A stretch of 64,000 nucleotides of DNA. Source: Methylobacterium oryzihabitans. Lineage in GTDB: Bacteria; Pseudomonadota; Alphaproteobacteria; Rhizobiales; Beijerinckiaceae. A program made the translations under genes and the position numbers. Shown piece after piece: positions 17,907-26,786 of this stretch. The first letter of the stretch is position 1. Each line of letters begins with the position of its first letter. The stretch is taken from contig NZ_SACP01000002.1 of the NCBI RefSeq assembly GCF_004004555.2, positions 243,796 to 307,795 of the forward strand, given 5' to 3'. A model generated the notes under the pieces. That model made no database searches. It had not been told where the DNA came from and saw nothing but the letters and a program-made list of their open reading frames with translations.

Positions 17907-18512
17907 ATGTTGAATACCGGTTCGAATGCGCCCATCGAAGACGACAAGAGCCTCGAGCGCGCCCTGGGGCATCAGGTCCGGACGCTGCGCCGCGAACGCG
18001 AGCTTTCGCTCGCCGACCTCGGGGCCGCGGCCGGCATCTCGCACGGCATGGTCTCGAAGATCGAGAACGGACAGATCTCGCCGTCGCTCGCCACGATCAA
18101 CGCCGTGGCGCGCGCGCTGAACGTGCCGATCACCACCCTGTTCGCCGCGTTCGAGGAGAGCCGCGACTGCTCCCACGTCCGGAAGGGGACGGGCGTCGTG
18201 ATCGAGCGGCGCGGCACCAAGGTCGGCCACATCTACGAGCTTCTCGGTGCCGGCATCCGCGGCGAGACCGTGCTCGAGCCCTACCTCATCACGCTGCAGG
18301 AGGATGCCGAGGCCTATACGGGCTTTCGCCACGCCGGCGTCGAGTTCATCTTCATGCTGAGCGGGGAGGTGCGCTACCACCATGCCGGCCAGGACTACCA
18401 CCTGAAGCCCGGCGACGCGCTGCTGTTCGACGCGGAGGCCTTGCACGGGCCGCGCGAGCTGATCGAGCGGCCGATGACCTATCTCTCGATCATCGCGTAT
18501 CCGCGGACGTAG
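17907..18512 (+). CDS. XRE family regulator with C-terminal cupin domain
   Basis: A 201-residue regulator. A Cro/C1-type HTH (LGHQVRTLRRERELSLADLGAAAGISHGMVSKIENGQISPSLATINAVARAL) is followed by a small cupin domain (EFIFMLSGEVRYHHAGQDYHLKPGDALLFDAEALHGPREL). This architecture often controls amino-acid, amine or polyamine catabolism. The ATG at 17907 starts the conserved part; the frame is open about 90 bases further. It lies upstream of the soxB-like gene, with the GlxA-type regulator between them on the other strand, so control of the methylamine cluster is likely but unproven. Confidence 0.85.
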   Translation: MLNTGSNAPIEDDKSLERALGHQVRTLRRERELSLADLGAAAGISHGMVSKIENGQISPSLATINAVARALNVPITTLFAAFEESRDCSHVRKGTGVVIERRGTKVGHIYELLGAGIRGETVLEPYLITLQEDAEAYTGFRHAGVEFIFMLSGEVRYHHAGQDYHLKPGDALLFDAEALHGPRELIERPMTYLSIIAYPRT

Positions 18513-18517
18513 ACCCT

Positions 18518-19522
18518 TCAGGCCCGTCCACGGCCTCGGCCGTTCACCGTCGCGCCGCGGGTTCCAGCCGCCCGCCGTCGCTCGGCCCTGGACAGCTCGT
18601 CCGCCCCGGCAAAGCCCGTCGCCGCGGCGATCTGCGCTGCTGTCAGCGCCGTCTCGCGGCGCAGCTGGCGCGCCCGGTCGAGCCGCAGGCCGAGATAGTG
18701 CCGGTGCAGCCCGTGCCCGAGCCCGTCGGCGAACAGCCGTTCGAGCTGACGCACCGAGACGCCCGCGAGCGCGGCGAGCGCCGTCCGCGCCAGAGGGCCC
18801 TCCAGGTTGGCCTCCATGGCGGAGAGCACCCGCAGCAGGCGGGGATCGCGCACGCCGAGGCGCTGGCGCAGGTCCATCCGCTGCGGGCTCAGGCCCTCCC
18901 GGATCCGGTTGTGCAGGAACCAGTCGCCGACGCCGGTGGCGAGGCCCGAGCCGTGGTCGCGTTCGATCAGGTGGAGCATCAGATCGAGGGCGGCGGTTCC
19001 CCCCGAGCAGGTGACGCGGGTGCCCGCGATCTCGAACAGCGAGCGGACCACGTCCGCCTCGGGATACTGCTCCTCGAAGGCCGGCACGTGCTCCCAGTGC
19101 AGGGTGCAGCGGCGGCCATCGAGCAGGCCGGCCCGGGCGAGGAGATAGGGACCGCCCGAGATCCCGCCGACCACGGCGCCGCTCCGGGCGAGGTCGCGCA
19201 GCCAGGCCGAGAGGGCGGGATCGTCGAACGCCGCCGGGTTGGCGCCGGCGCAGACGAAGACCCGGTCGGTGCCCGGGACCGCGGCGCCGACCGCGACGTC
19301 GGTCGGAATCGCGACGCCGCTCGAGGCCCGCGCAGGGCCGCCCCCCGGTGCGGCGTGCCACCAACGGTACAGATCGGCGCCCGACAGGGTGTTGGCGGCC
19401 CGCAGCGGCTCGACCGCCGCCGCGTAGGCCATCAGCGGGAAGTCGGGCACGAGCACGAACCCGATCGTCCGCCGGACCCGCTCCGTCCCGCACGCGATCG
19501 CCGTTCCCGGAATCGTCGCCAA
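18518..19522 (-). CDS. GlxA/GbdR-type regulator (DJ-1/PfpI domain plus AraC-type HTH)
   Basis: A 334-residue regulator with an N-terminal DJ-1/PfpI-like ligand domain (FVLVPDFPLMAYAAAVEPLRAAN, GISGGPYLLARAGLL) and a C-terminal AraC HTH (LEGPLARTALAALAGVSVRQLERLF, then TAAQIAAATGFAGADELSRA). GlxA and GbdR relatives control sarcosine/glycine betaine and glx gene sets, which fits the divergent soxBDAG/mgs cluster. The last ~17 residues do not follow the usual second HTH ending (..FSRAYRRRFG..). Another frame across 18540-18570 gives a more family-like AGWNPRRD, so a late frameshift is possible. It converges on the XRE-cupin gene with five bases between them. Confidence 0.82.
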   Translation of the reverse strand: MATIPGTAIACGTERVRRTIGFVLVPDFPLMAYAAAVEPLRAANTLSGADLYRWWHAAPGGGPARASSGVAIPTDVAVGAAVPGTDRVFVCAGANPAAFDDPALSAWLRDLARSGAVVGGISGGPYLLARAGLLDGRRCTLHWEHVPAFEEQYPEADVVRSLFEIAGTRVTCSGGTAALDLMLHLIERDHGSGLATGVGDWFLHNRIREGLSPQRMDLRQRLGVRDPRLLRVLSAMEANLEGPLARTALAALAGVSVRQLERLFADGLGHGLHRHYLGLRLDRARQLRRETALTAAQIAAATGFAGADELSRAERRRAAGTRGATVNGRGRGRA

Positions 19523-19653
19523 GGGCCGCCTCCGAGGGACACGACGAGGATTTCGGCGCGATTTGCGGGAAAGACGTCGCGAAATGCAAGCCGAGACGGC
19601 CTGGATGCCGGCTAACGAAGGTCGGTCGCCCGGCGCTCCCGACAGGTTCCCCG

Positions 19654-20904
19654 ATGCACTTCTCGCTCCTCAGTGTCCTGGCTCAAGCCCTGCGGGGGCA
19701 GCGGGGCTGGGCGCCGCACTGGCGGGACGCCGACCCGCGCGACGCGTACGACGTCGTCATCGTCGGCGGCGGCGGCCACGGCCTCGCGACCGCCTACTAC
19801 CTCGCCAAGGAGCACGGCATCACCGACGTCGCCGTGCTGGAGAGGAGCCACGTCGGCTCGGGCAATGTCGGGCGCAACACCACGATCGTGCGCTCGAATT
19901 ACGGCCTGCCCGGCAACATCCCGTTCTACGAGCGGTCGATGAAGCTGTGGGAAGGGCTGGAGCAGGACATCAACTACAACGCGATGGTGAGCCAGCGCGG
20001 CGTCCTGAACCTCTACCACTCGGACGGCCAGCGCGACGCCTATGCCCGGCGCGGCAACGCCATGCGGCTCGCCGGCGTCGATGCCGAGCTCCTCGACCGC
20101 GACGGCGTGCGGGCGATGGTCCCGTTCATCGACTTCGACAATGCGCGCTTTCCCGTGAAGGGCGGCCTCCTGCAGCGCCGCGGCGGCACCGTGCGCCACG
20201 ACGCGGTCGCCTGGGGCTACGCCCGGGCGGCGGATGCCCGCGGCGTCGACATCGTCCAGAACTGCGCCGTCACCGGGATCCGGCGCGAGGGCGGGCGCGT
20301 CGTCGGCGTCGAGACGAGCCGCGGGCCGATCCGGGCGAAGAAAATCGCGCTCTCGGTGGCGGGATCGTCCTCGCTCGTCGCCGCCATGGCGGGCCTGCGC
20401 CTGCCGATCGAGAGCCACGTGCTCCAGGCCTTCGTCAGCGAGGGCGTGAAACCGCTGATCGACTGCGTGATGACCTTCGGCGCCGGCCACTTCTACATCA
20501 GCCAGTCGGACAAGGGCGGGCTCGTGTTCGGCGGCGACATCGACGGCTACAATTCCTACGCCCAGCGCGGCAACCTGGCGACGATCGAGGACGTGATGGA
20601 GAGCGGCATGGCGCTGTGGCCGGCGCTCGGCCGCCTGCGCCTGCTGCGGCACTGGGGCGGCATCATGGACATGTCGATGGACGGTTCGCCGATCATCGAC
20701 CGCACCGGGATCGACGGCCTCTACCTCAATGCCGGCTGGTGCTACGGCGGCTTCAAGGCCACGCCTGCCGCCGGCTTCTGCTTCGCGCATCTCGTCGCCC
20801 GCGACGAGGCCCACCCGGACGCCGCCGCCTTCCGCCTCGACCGCTTCGCCACCGGCCATCTCATCGACGAGAAGGGCGTGGGCGCGCAACCGAACCTGCA
20901 TTGA
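19654..20904 (+). CDS. mgdA: N-methylglutamate dehydrogenase/sarcosine oxidase beta-type subunit
   Basis: A 416-residue flavoprotein of the heterotetrameric sarcosine oxidase beta family (SoxB). The dinucleotide motif VGGGGHG is at residues 37-43, and the segment GTVRHDAVAWGYA contains H182, the position of the covalently bound FMN in characterised SoxB. It oxidises the N-methyl C-N bond. With mgsABC- and gmaS-like genes in the same cluster, the better assignment is N-methylglutamate dehydrogenase subunit A rather than true sarcosine oxidase. The next subunit starts 12 bp downstream, and the divergent GlxA-type regulator lies 131 bp upstream. Symbols follow the mgdABCD naming by homology. Confidence 0.82.
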   Translation: MHFSLLSVLAQALRGQRGWAPHWRDADPRDAYDVVIVGGGGHGLATAYYLAKEHGITDVAVLERSHVGSGNVGRNTTIVRSNYGLPGNIPFYERSMKLWEGLEQDINYNAMVSQRGVLNLYHSDGQRDAYARRGNAMRLAGVDAELLDRDGVRAMVPFIDFDNARFPVKGGLLQRRGGTVRHDAVAWGYARAADARGVDIVQNCAVTGIRREGGRVVGVETSRGPIRAKKIALSVAGSSSLVAAMAGLRLPIESHVLQAFVSEGVKPLIDCVMTFGAGHFYISQSDKGGLVFGGDIDGYNSYAQRGNLATIEDVMESGMALWPALGRLRLLRHWGGIMDMSMDGSPIIDRTGIDGLYLNAGWCYGGFKATPAAGFCFAHLVARDEAHPDAAAFRLDRFATGHLIDEKGVGAQPNLH

Positions 20905-20916
20905 GGACCCGCACCG

Positions 20917-21204
20917 ATGCGCATCCGATGCCCGTATTGCGGCGAGCGCGACAACGGCGAGTTCAGCTATCGCGGCGACGCCGCCCCGAGGATCGCCGGG
21001 GGAGACGCCGCCACGCCGGAGGCCCTGCACGACGCCGTCTACCTGCGCGACAACCCGGCGGGGCCGATCGACGAATTGTGGTTCCATGCCGCCGGCTGTC
21101 GCGCCTGGCTCGTCGTGACCCGCGATACCCGCACCCACGCCATCGCCTCCGTCGCGCCCGCCCGCGCCGTCGCCCGCGCCCGGCAGACCGGAGACGCTCC
21201 ATGA
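20917..21204 (+). CDS. mgdB: N-methylglutamate dehydrogenase/sarcosine oxidase delta-type subunit
   Basis: A small 95-residue subunit of the SoxD family. The zinc ligands of the family are all present: C5 and C8 in CPYC, then H57 and C61 in WFHAAGC. Its length equals typical SoxD proteins. It overlaps the start of the alpha-type gene by ATGA, which implies translational coupling and fixed subunit ratios. Confidence 0.85.
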   Translation: MRIRCPYCGERDNGEFSYRGDAAPRIAGGDAATPEALHDAVYLRDNPAGPIDELWFHAAGCRAWLVVTRDTRTHAIASVAPARAVARARQTGDAP

Positions 21205-24200
21205 CCGCGCCCGCCCTCCGGCGCGCCGACGCGCCGCCCTCCGCGCAGGCGCAGCGGGTCGCCGGCGGCCTGATCGACCGCATCCGTCCCCTGGCCTTCA
21301 CCTTCGACGGGCGCCGCTACGGCGGCTTCCAGGGCGACACCCTGGCCTCGGCGCTGCTCGCCAACGGCGTGCGCCTCGTTGGCCGCTCCTTCAAGTACCA
21401 CCGGCCCCGGGGCATCCTGTCGGCGGGCTCCGAGGAGCCGAACGCCCTCGTGGAGCTGCGGGGCGGCGCCCGGCGCGAGCCCAACACTCGCGCCACGGTA
21501 GCGGAACTCTACGACGGCCTCGAGGCCGCGAGCCAGAACCGCTGGCCCTCCCTCGCCCTCGACGCGCTCGCGGTGAACGGCCTCGTCGGCCCGGTCCTCT
21601 CGGCGGGATTCTACTACAAGACCTTCATGTGGCCGTCGGCCTTCTGGGAGACGCTCTACGAGCCGCTGATCCGCCGCGCCGCCGGGCTCGGCCGGGCGGG
21701 GATCCAAGCCGATCCGGACCGCTACGATCGGACCCACGCCCATTGCGACGTCCTGGTGATCGGCGCCGGTCCGGCCGGCCTCGCGGCGGCGCTGGCGGCC
21801 GGGCGGGCCGGCGCCCGGGTCATCGTGGTCGACGAGGACTTCGTGCCCGGCGGCCGCCTCAACGGCGAGCGCCGGGAGATCGCCGGGCGACCCGCCGCCG
21901 AGTGGCTCGCCGCGACCCTCGCCGAGCTGCGCGGCCTGCCGGAGGTGCGCCTCCTCACCCGCACCACCCTGTTCGGCGTCTACGATCACGGCGCCTACGG
22001 GGCGGTCGAGCGGGTATCCGACCACCTCGCGGTGCCGCCCGCCCACGCCCCGCGCCAGCGGCTGTGGCGGATCGCGGCGCGTCGCGCGGTGCTGTCCGCC
22101 GGCGCCATCGAGCGCCCGCACGTCTTTCCCGGCAACGACCGGCCCGGCGTGATGCTGGCCGGCGCGGTACGGACCTACCTCCACCGCTACGGCGTGCTGC
22201 CGGGCCGCCGGATCGCGGTCCTCACCTCCGGCGACGACGGCTGGCGCACGGTGGCGGACGTGCTCGCCGCCGGCGGCGAGGTCACGGCGGTGATCGACTC
22301 GCGGCCGCGGGCGCCGGAGGCCCTGCGCCGCCGGGCCGAGGCGGCGGGCGCCCGGGTGATCCTCGGCGGCGGCGTCACCGGCACCCGCGGCCGCCTCGGG
22401 CTCGCGGCGATCGAGGTCGTGGACGGGCGGGGCGTCGGCGCCACCATCGCGTGCGACTGCCTCGCGACCGCCAATGGCTGGAACCCCGCGATCCATCTCG
22501 ATTCGCACCTGTCGCGCCGGCCGGTCTGGTCGGAGGCGATCCAGGCCTTCGTGCCGGGCCCGGCGCCGGGCGGCATGATCGCCGCCGGCGCCGCCGCGGG
22601 CCGCCTGACCCTGGCCGAGTGCCTGGAGACGGGGAGCGCCGCCGGCGCCGCCGCGGCGACGGCATGCGGGTTCGCCGGAGACCCCGCCCCCGCTCCCGCG
22701 ACCGACCCCGAGAGCACTGCCCACACGCCCGTGTGGCGGGCGGCGCACCCGTCCGGCCGGCGCGCGGCCGGCAAGGCCTTCGTCGATCTCCAGAACGACG
22801 TCACCGCCGACGACGTCGCGCTGGCCCACCGCGAGGGTTTCGGGGCGGTCGAGCTCCTCAAGCGCTACACGACCCTCGGCATGGCGACCGACCAGGGCAA
22901 GACCGCCAACCTCGCGGGCCTCGGCCTCATGGCCGAGCTGACCGGGCAGCCGGTCCCGGCCGCGGGCACCACGGTGTTCCGCCCGCCCGTCACCCCGGTG
23001 GCGATCGGCGCCCTCGCGGGGACGCATCGCGGCCGGGAGTTCCGCCCGACCCGCCGGGTCGCCTCGCACGCCTGGGCGGAGGAGCACGGCGCCGTGTTCG
23101 TCGAGGCCGGTCTGTGGCTGCGCCCGGCCTACTACCCGAGGACGGGGGAGGCCGACTGGCTCCAGACCGTGATCCGCGAGGTCGAGACGGTGCGGGCCCG
23201 CGTCGGGCTGTGCGACGTCACGACCCTCGGCAAGATCGATATCCAGGGCGCGGATGCCCTCGCCTTCCTGGAGCGCGTCTGCGCCAATCGCCTCGCGGGT
23301 CTGGCGGTCGGCCGCACGGCCTTCGCCTTCATGCTGCGCGAGGACGGGTTCCTGAAGGACGATTGCTCGATCGCCCGCCTGGGCGAGCGGCACTTCGTGA
23401 TGACCGCATCGACCGTGCACGCCGCCAAGGTGATGGAGCACCTCGAATACGGCCGCCAATGGCTGTGGCCGGAACTCGACGTGCAGCTCGCCTCGGTGAG
23501 CGAGCAATGGGCGCAGTTCGCGATCGCCGGCCCGCGCGCCCGCGACACCCTGCGGGCGGTGATCGACGACGGGTTCGACCTGTCGAACGACGCCTTCCCG
23601 TTCCTCGCCTGCGGCGCGGTCACGGTCGGGGGCGGCGTTCCGGCGCGGCTGTTCCGGCTCTCGTTCTCGGGCGAGCTCGCCTTCGAGATCGCGGTGCCGG
23701 CCTCCTGCGGCGACGCCGCCTGGACGGCGCTGATGGCGGCGGGCGCTCCGTTCGGCATCGCGCCCTACGGCTCGGAGGCGCTCGGGGTGATGCGGATCGA
23801 GAAGGGCTACGCCGCCGGGCCCGAGATCGACGGCCGGACCACCGCCCGCGACCTCGGCCTCGCCGGCATGGTCGCGAGCGACAAGGATTTCGTCGGGCGC
23901 CGGATGGCGGGACGGCCGGGCCTGATCGATCCCGATCGGCCGGCGCTCGCCGGCTTCCGCCCGGTCGAGCGGGGGGAGCGCCTGCGCGCCGGCGCCCATT
24001 TCCTCGCGCTCGGCGCCGCCCCGAGTCTCAAGGCCGACGAGGGCACGATGACCTCGGTCGCCTACTCGCCGAGCCTCGGCCACTGGATCGGCCTCGGCCT
24101 GATCCGGCGCGGGCCGGAGCGGCACGGCGAGCGGGTGCGCGCGTACGATCCGGTGCGCGGCGGCGACATCGTGGTGGAGATCTGCGCCCCCACCTTCATC

Positions 24201-24230
24201 GACCCGCAGGGGGAGAGACATCATGGCTGA
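21201..24230 (+). CDS. mgdC: N-methylglutamate dehydrogenase/sarcosine oxidase alpha-type subunit
   Basis: A 1009-residue subunit of the SoxA family. An N-terminal ferredoxin-like part (GDTLASALLANGVRLVGRSF, then HRPRGILSAGSEEPNALVEL) is followed by an NAD-binding Rossmann region with VIGAGPAGLAAALAAGRAG at about residues 186-204. The C-terminal third is related to the GcvT aminomethyltransferase (RARVGLCDVTTLGKIDIQGADA), which binds tetrahydrofolate and captures the methyl-derived C1 unit. The start at 21201 overlaps soxD by four bases and the end overlaps soxG by eight. It is full length with no breaks. Confidence 0.87.
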   Translation: MTAPALRRADAPPSAQAQRVAGGLIDRIRPLAFTFDGRRYGGFQGDTLASALLANGVRLVGRSFKYHRPRGILSAGSEEPNALVELRGGARREPNTRATVAELYDGLEAASQNRWPSLALDALAVNGLVGPVLSAGFYYKTFMWPSAFWETLYEPLIRRAAGLGRAGIQADPDRYDRTHAHCDVLVIGAGPAGLAAALAAGRAGARVIVVDEDFVPGGRLNGERREIAGRPAAEWLAATLAELRGLPEVRLLTRTTLFGVYDHGAYGAVERVSDHLAVPPAHAPRQRLWRIAARRAVLSAGAIERPHVFPGNDRPGVMLAGAVRTYLHRYGVLPGRRIAVLTSGDDGWRTVADVLAAGGEVTAVIDSRPRAPEALRRRAEAAGARVILGGGVTGTRGRLGLAAIEVVDGRGVGATIACDCLATANGWNPAIHLDSHLSRRPVWSEAIQAFVPGPAPGGMIAAGAAAGRLTLAECLETGSAAGAAAATACGFAGDPAPAPATDPESTAHTPVWRAAHPSGRRAAGKAFVDLQNDVTADDVALAHREGFGAVELLKRYTTLGMATDQGKTANLAGLGLMAELTGQPVPAAGTTVFRPPVTPVAIGALAGTHRGREFRPTRRVASHAWAEEHGAVFVEAGLWLRPAYYPRTGEADWLQTVIREVETVRARVGLCDVTTLGKIDIQGADALAFLERVCANRLAGLAVGRTAFAFMLREDGFLKDDCSIARLGERHFVMTASTVHAAKVMEHLEYGRQWLWPELDVQLASVSEQWAQFAIAGPRARDTLRAVIDDGFDLSNDAFPFLACGAVTVGGGVPARLFRLSFSGELAFEIAVPASCGDAAWTALMAAGAPFGIAPYGSEALGVMRIEKGYAAGPEIDGRTTARDLGLAGMVASDKDFVGRRMAGRPGLIDPDRPALAGFRPVERGERLRAGAHFLALGAAPSLKADEGTMTSVAYSPSLGHWIGLGLIRRGPERHGERVRAYDPVRGGDIVVEICAPTFIDPQGERHHG

Positions 24231-24828
24231 GGCGGCCGGTACCCTGTGGCGACCGTGCAGCCCGTGGGGAGGCGTCGCGCGGCCGGGCCGGTACGGCGCG
24301 ACGGCCGGCGCGCCCGGCCTCCACGTCGCGCCGCGCGATCGCCTCGGCCTCGCGACGATCGTCGCGGCGAACGGGCGGGAGGGGGCTCTAGCCGGTCGCC
24401 TCGCGGCGTTCGGCGGGCTGCCCGAGCCCGGCAAGGCCTGCATGTCCGGCGAGCGCGGCCTCGTCTGGTCGGCGCCCGGCCAGTGGCTCGCCGTCGCCGA
24501 AGACCCTCGCGCGCTTGCCGGCCTCGCCGAGGACCTGCGCGGGCTCGCCGCCGTGACCGAGCAGAGCGGGTCCCGCGCCGTCCTGCGCCTCACCGGTCCG
24601 CGCGCGCGCGACACCCTGAGCAAGGGCGTCGCGGTCGACCTGCACCCCCGCGCCTTCGAGCCCGGCGACGCCGCCGTCACGGTGATCGCCCACGTCGGTG
24701 CGCAGCTCTGGCAGCGCGACGCCGCCCCGACCTACGACCTCGCGGTGCCGCGCAGCTTCGCCGTCAGCGTCTGGACTTGGCTCGACGGGGCGGCGGCGGA
24801 GTTCGGTTACGTCGTCGCGGCAGGGTGA
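24223..24828 (+). CDS. mgdD: N-methylglutamate dehydrogenase/sarcosine oxidase gamma-type subunit
   Basis: A 201-residue subunit of the SoxG family, related in fold to the GcvT C-terminal region. Family-like segments are CMSGERGLVWSAPGQWLAVAED and TEQSGSRAVLRLTGPRARDTLSKGVAVDLHPRAFEPGDAAVT. It is the last gene of the four-subunit set and overlaps the alpha gene by 8 bp. A 375-bp spacer separates it from the mgs genes, so the mgs-gmaS set may have its own promoter. Confidence 0.82.
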   Translation: MAEAAGTLWRPCSPWGGVARPGRYGATAGAPGLHVAPRDRLGLATIVAANGREGALAGRLAAFGGLPEPGKACMSGERGLVWSAPGQWLAVAEDPRALAGLAEDLRGLAAVTEQSGSRAVLRLTGPRARDTLSKGVAVDLHPRAFEPGDAAVTVIAHVGAQLWQRDAAPTYDLAVPRSFAVSVWTWLDGAAAEFGYVVAAG

Positions 24829-25203
24829 CCTGTGGTGCGGTGATCGGCTTTTGGAGCGGTGCCGACCGCCGACGTCGTCGTTCGACCGCGCCGGCGACCG
24901 GGAGCCGCGAGTTCTTTCCTTCCGTGCGTGTCCGAGGGAGGCCGCGCTTCTCCCTGTCCGCATACCCGCCCGTCTCGGAGCGGGAGCCCGGTCCTCCCTG
25001 ATCCCCGCGGGTGCACACTCGCCCCTGGATCGCGTCGGTGCAGGCGGCCGGCAGCCAGTCGCTCCACCGGCCGGCACGGCTGTTGCACGGGATCTCCCGA
25101 CCGCGTTTATTTTCCTGAGAAGAAATTTTTGTGATCCTCAGTTGACGTGCGCCGGTCCCTGTGCGAACCGTATTCCCGTCACGCGGCGCGGGAAAATCTC
25201 CGG
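24829..25203. other. Spacer between mgdD and mgsA
   Basis: No gene is visible. Most of it is GC-rich, but 25103-25145 is a clear AT-rich island (TTTATTTTCC, then GAAATTTTTGTGATC) just before the mgsA start. It is the most likely promoter region for mgsABC-gmaS. A TTGACG at 25142 has no -10 box at the right spacing. Confidence 0.4.
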
Positions 25204-26097
25204 ATGTGCGGGATCGTCGGGCTGTTTCTCAAGAATCCGCAGCTCGAGCCACAGCTCGGCGCGCTCCTTGCATCGATGCTCGGGACGATGACGGATCGCG
25301 GCCCCGACAGCGCGGGCTTCGCCGTCTACGGCTCCGCTACGGAAGACCTGAAGCTGACCTTGCGGGGACCGGGCGAGGCGGCCCTGAGGGCCGGCATCGC
25401 GGCGCTCGCGGCGGCGACCGGCCGGCCCCACGCGGCCGAGATGCGCGACACCCACGCCGTCCTGTCGATGCCCGCCGAGGCCGAGGACGAGGTCCGGACC
25501 TGGCTCCGCGCCAACGCCCCCGGACTCGACGTCGTGTCCGCCGGGCGGCGGATGGAGATCTACAAGGAGGTTGGTCTGCCGGCGGCGGTCGCTGCGCGCT
25601 TCGACCTCGCCGGGATGGCGGGCAGCCACGGCATCGGCCATACCCGGATGGCGACCGAGAGCGCGGTGACCACCCGCGGTGCCCACCCGTTCTCCACCGG
25701 CACGGACGAGTGCCTGGTCCATAACGGCTCGCTGTCGAACCACAACGACCTGCGCCGGCGCCTCGGCCGCGCCGGCCTGTCCTTCGCGACGCAGAACGAC
25801 ACCGAGGTCGCGGCCGGCTACCTGACCTGGCGCATGCGCGAGGGCGCCTCGCTGGGTCAGGCCCTCGAAGCGAGCCTCGACGACCTCGACGGCTTCTTCA
25901 CCTTCGTGGTCGGCACCGAGACGGGCTTCGCCGTCCTGCGCGACCCGATCGCCTGCAAGCCCGCCGTGATGGCCGAGACCGACGACTACGTCGCCTTCGG
26001 GTCCGAGTACCGGGCGCTGGTCGGCCTGCCGGGCATCGCGGCGGCCAGCGTGTTCGAGCCGGAGCCGGCCCGGGTCTACGTCTGGGAGCGCCACTGA
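25204..26097 (+). CDS. mgsA: N-methylglutamate synthase subunit A-like, class II glutamine amidotransferase (GlxB-like)
   Basis: A 297-residue Ntn-type amidotransferase domain protein. The mature nucleophile Cys2 follows directly after Met at 25204 (MCGIVGLF), which fixes the start even though the frame is open earlier. Further family parts are DRGPDSAGFAVYG, HGIGHTRMATESAVTTRGAHPF, the GTDECLVHNGSLSNH oxyanion region and NDTEVAAGYL. In N-methylglutamate synthase this subunit corresponds to the glutaminase-like domain of glutamate synthase. The stop overlaps the next ATG by one base. Confidence 0.85.
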   Translation: MCGIVGLFLKNPQLEPQLGALLASMLGTMTDRGPDSAGFAVYGSATEDLKLTLRGPGEAALRAGIAALAAATGRPHAAEMRDTHAVLSMPAEAEDEVRTWLRANAPGLDVVSAGRRMEIYKEVGLPAAVAARFDLAGMAGSHGIGHTRMATESAVTTRGAHPFSTGTDECLVHNGSLSNHNDLRRRLGRAGLSFATQNDTEVAAGYLTWRMREGASLGQALEASLDDLDGFFTFVVGTETGFAVLRDPIACKPAVMAETDDYVAFGSEYRALVGLPGIAAASVFEPEPARVYVWERH

Positions 26098-26786
26098 TGC
26101 CGACCATCGACCTGCGGACCTCGGCCCTTCGAGACCTGAACCGGGCGCTGCACGCCCTCGCGCCCGACACCAACGAGACGCGCTGGATCGTCGAGAACCC
26201 GGACGGGCGCCACGCCGTCGCTGTCGGGCTCGACGCAGCCGTGAGCGTCGAGATCGACGGTCATGTCGGCTATTACTGCGCCGGCATGAACAAGCAGGCG
26301 AGCGTCGTCGTCAACGGCAATGCCGGCGTCGGCGTCGCCGAGAACATGATCTCGGGGTTCGTCCACGTGCGCGGCGACGCCAGCCAGGCGGCCGGCGCCA
26401 CCGCCCATGGCGGGATGCTCCTCATCGACGGCAATGCCGGCGCGCGCTGCGGCATCTCGATGAAGGGCGTCGATATCCTGGTGAAGGGCTCGATCGGCCA
26501 CATGTCGGCCTTCATGGCCCAGGCCGGCACCCTGACCGTGCTGGGCGATGCCGGCGAGGCTCTGGGCGACTCGCTCTACGAGGCCCGGCTCTACGTGCGC
26601 GGGAGCGTCACGAGCCTCGGCGCCGACTGCATCGAGAAGGCGATGCGCGACGAGCACCGCGCGCAGCTCTTCGCCCGGCTCGAGGCGGCGGGGCTCGCGG
26701 GCGAGGTCGATGCGGGCGAGTTCCGCCGCTACGGCTCGGCCCGCTCGCTCTACCACTTCCACGTCGACAACGCCGGAGCCTATTGA
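26097..26786 (+). CDS. mgsB: N-methylglutamate synthase subunit B-like (GXGXG domain, GlxC-like)
   Basis: A 229-residue beta-helix protein equivalent to the C-terminal GXGXG domain of glutamate synthase. Repeating turns such as VVVNGNAGVGVAENMISGFVHVRGDA, GGMLLIDGNAGARCGIS and TLTVLGDAGEALGDSLYEA are visible. It is a structural and channel subunit without an active site of its own. TGATG overlaps join it to both neighbours, so all three mgs genes are translationally coupled. Confidence 0.83.
   Translation: MPTIDLRTSALRDLNRALHALAPDTNETRWIVENPDGRHAVAVGLDAAVSVEIDGHVGYYCAGMNKQASVVVNGNAGVGVAENMISGFVHVRGDASQAAGATAHGGMLLIDGNAGARCGISMKGVDILVKGSIGHMSAFMAQAGTLTVLGDAGEALGDSLYEARLYVRGSVTSLGADCIEKAMRDEHRAQLFARLEAAGLAGEVDAGEFRRYGSARSLYHFHVDNAGAY

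Noticed and set aside
21039..24680. Very long open frame on the minus strand opposite soxA (and similar long frames opposite hyuA, odhA-type E1 and others)
   Set aside because: Composition is Arg/Gly/Asp/His-rich with no recognisable motifs and no ribosome site. These are shadows caused by high GC in the third codon position of the real genes.
19654..24828. True sarcosine oxidase operon
   Set aside because: The adjacent mgsABC- and gmaS-like genes in the same direction favour N-methylglutamate dehydrogenase, although sarcosine as an extra substrate is not excluded.
25142..25176. TTGACG as a sigma-70 -35 box for mgsA
   Set aside because: No -10-like hexamer at 16-18 bases; TATTCC follows only after 23 bases.
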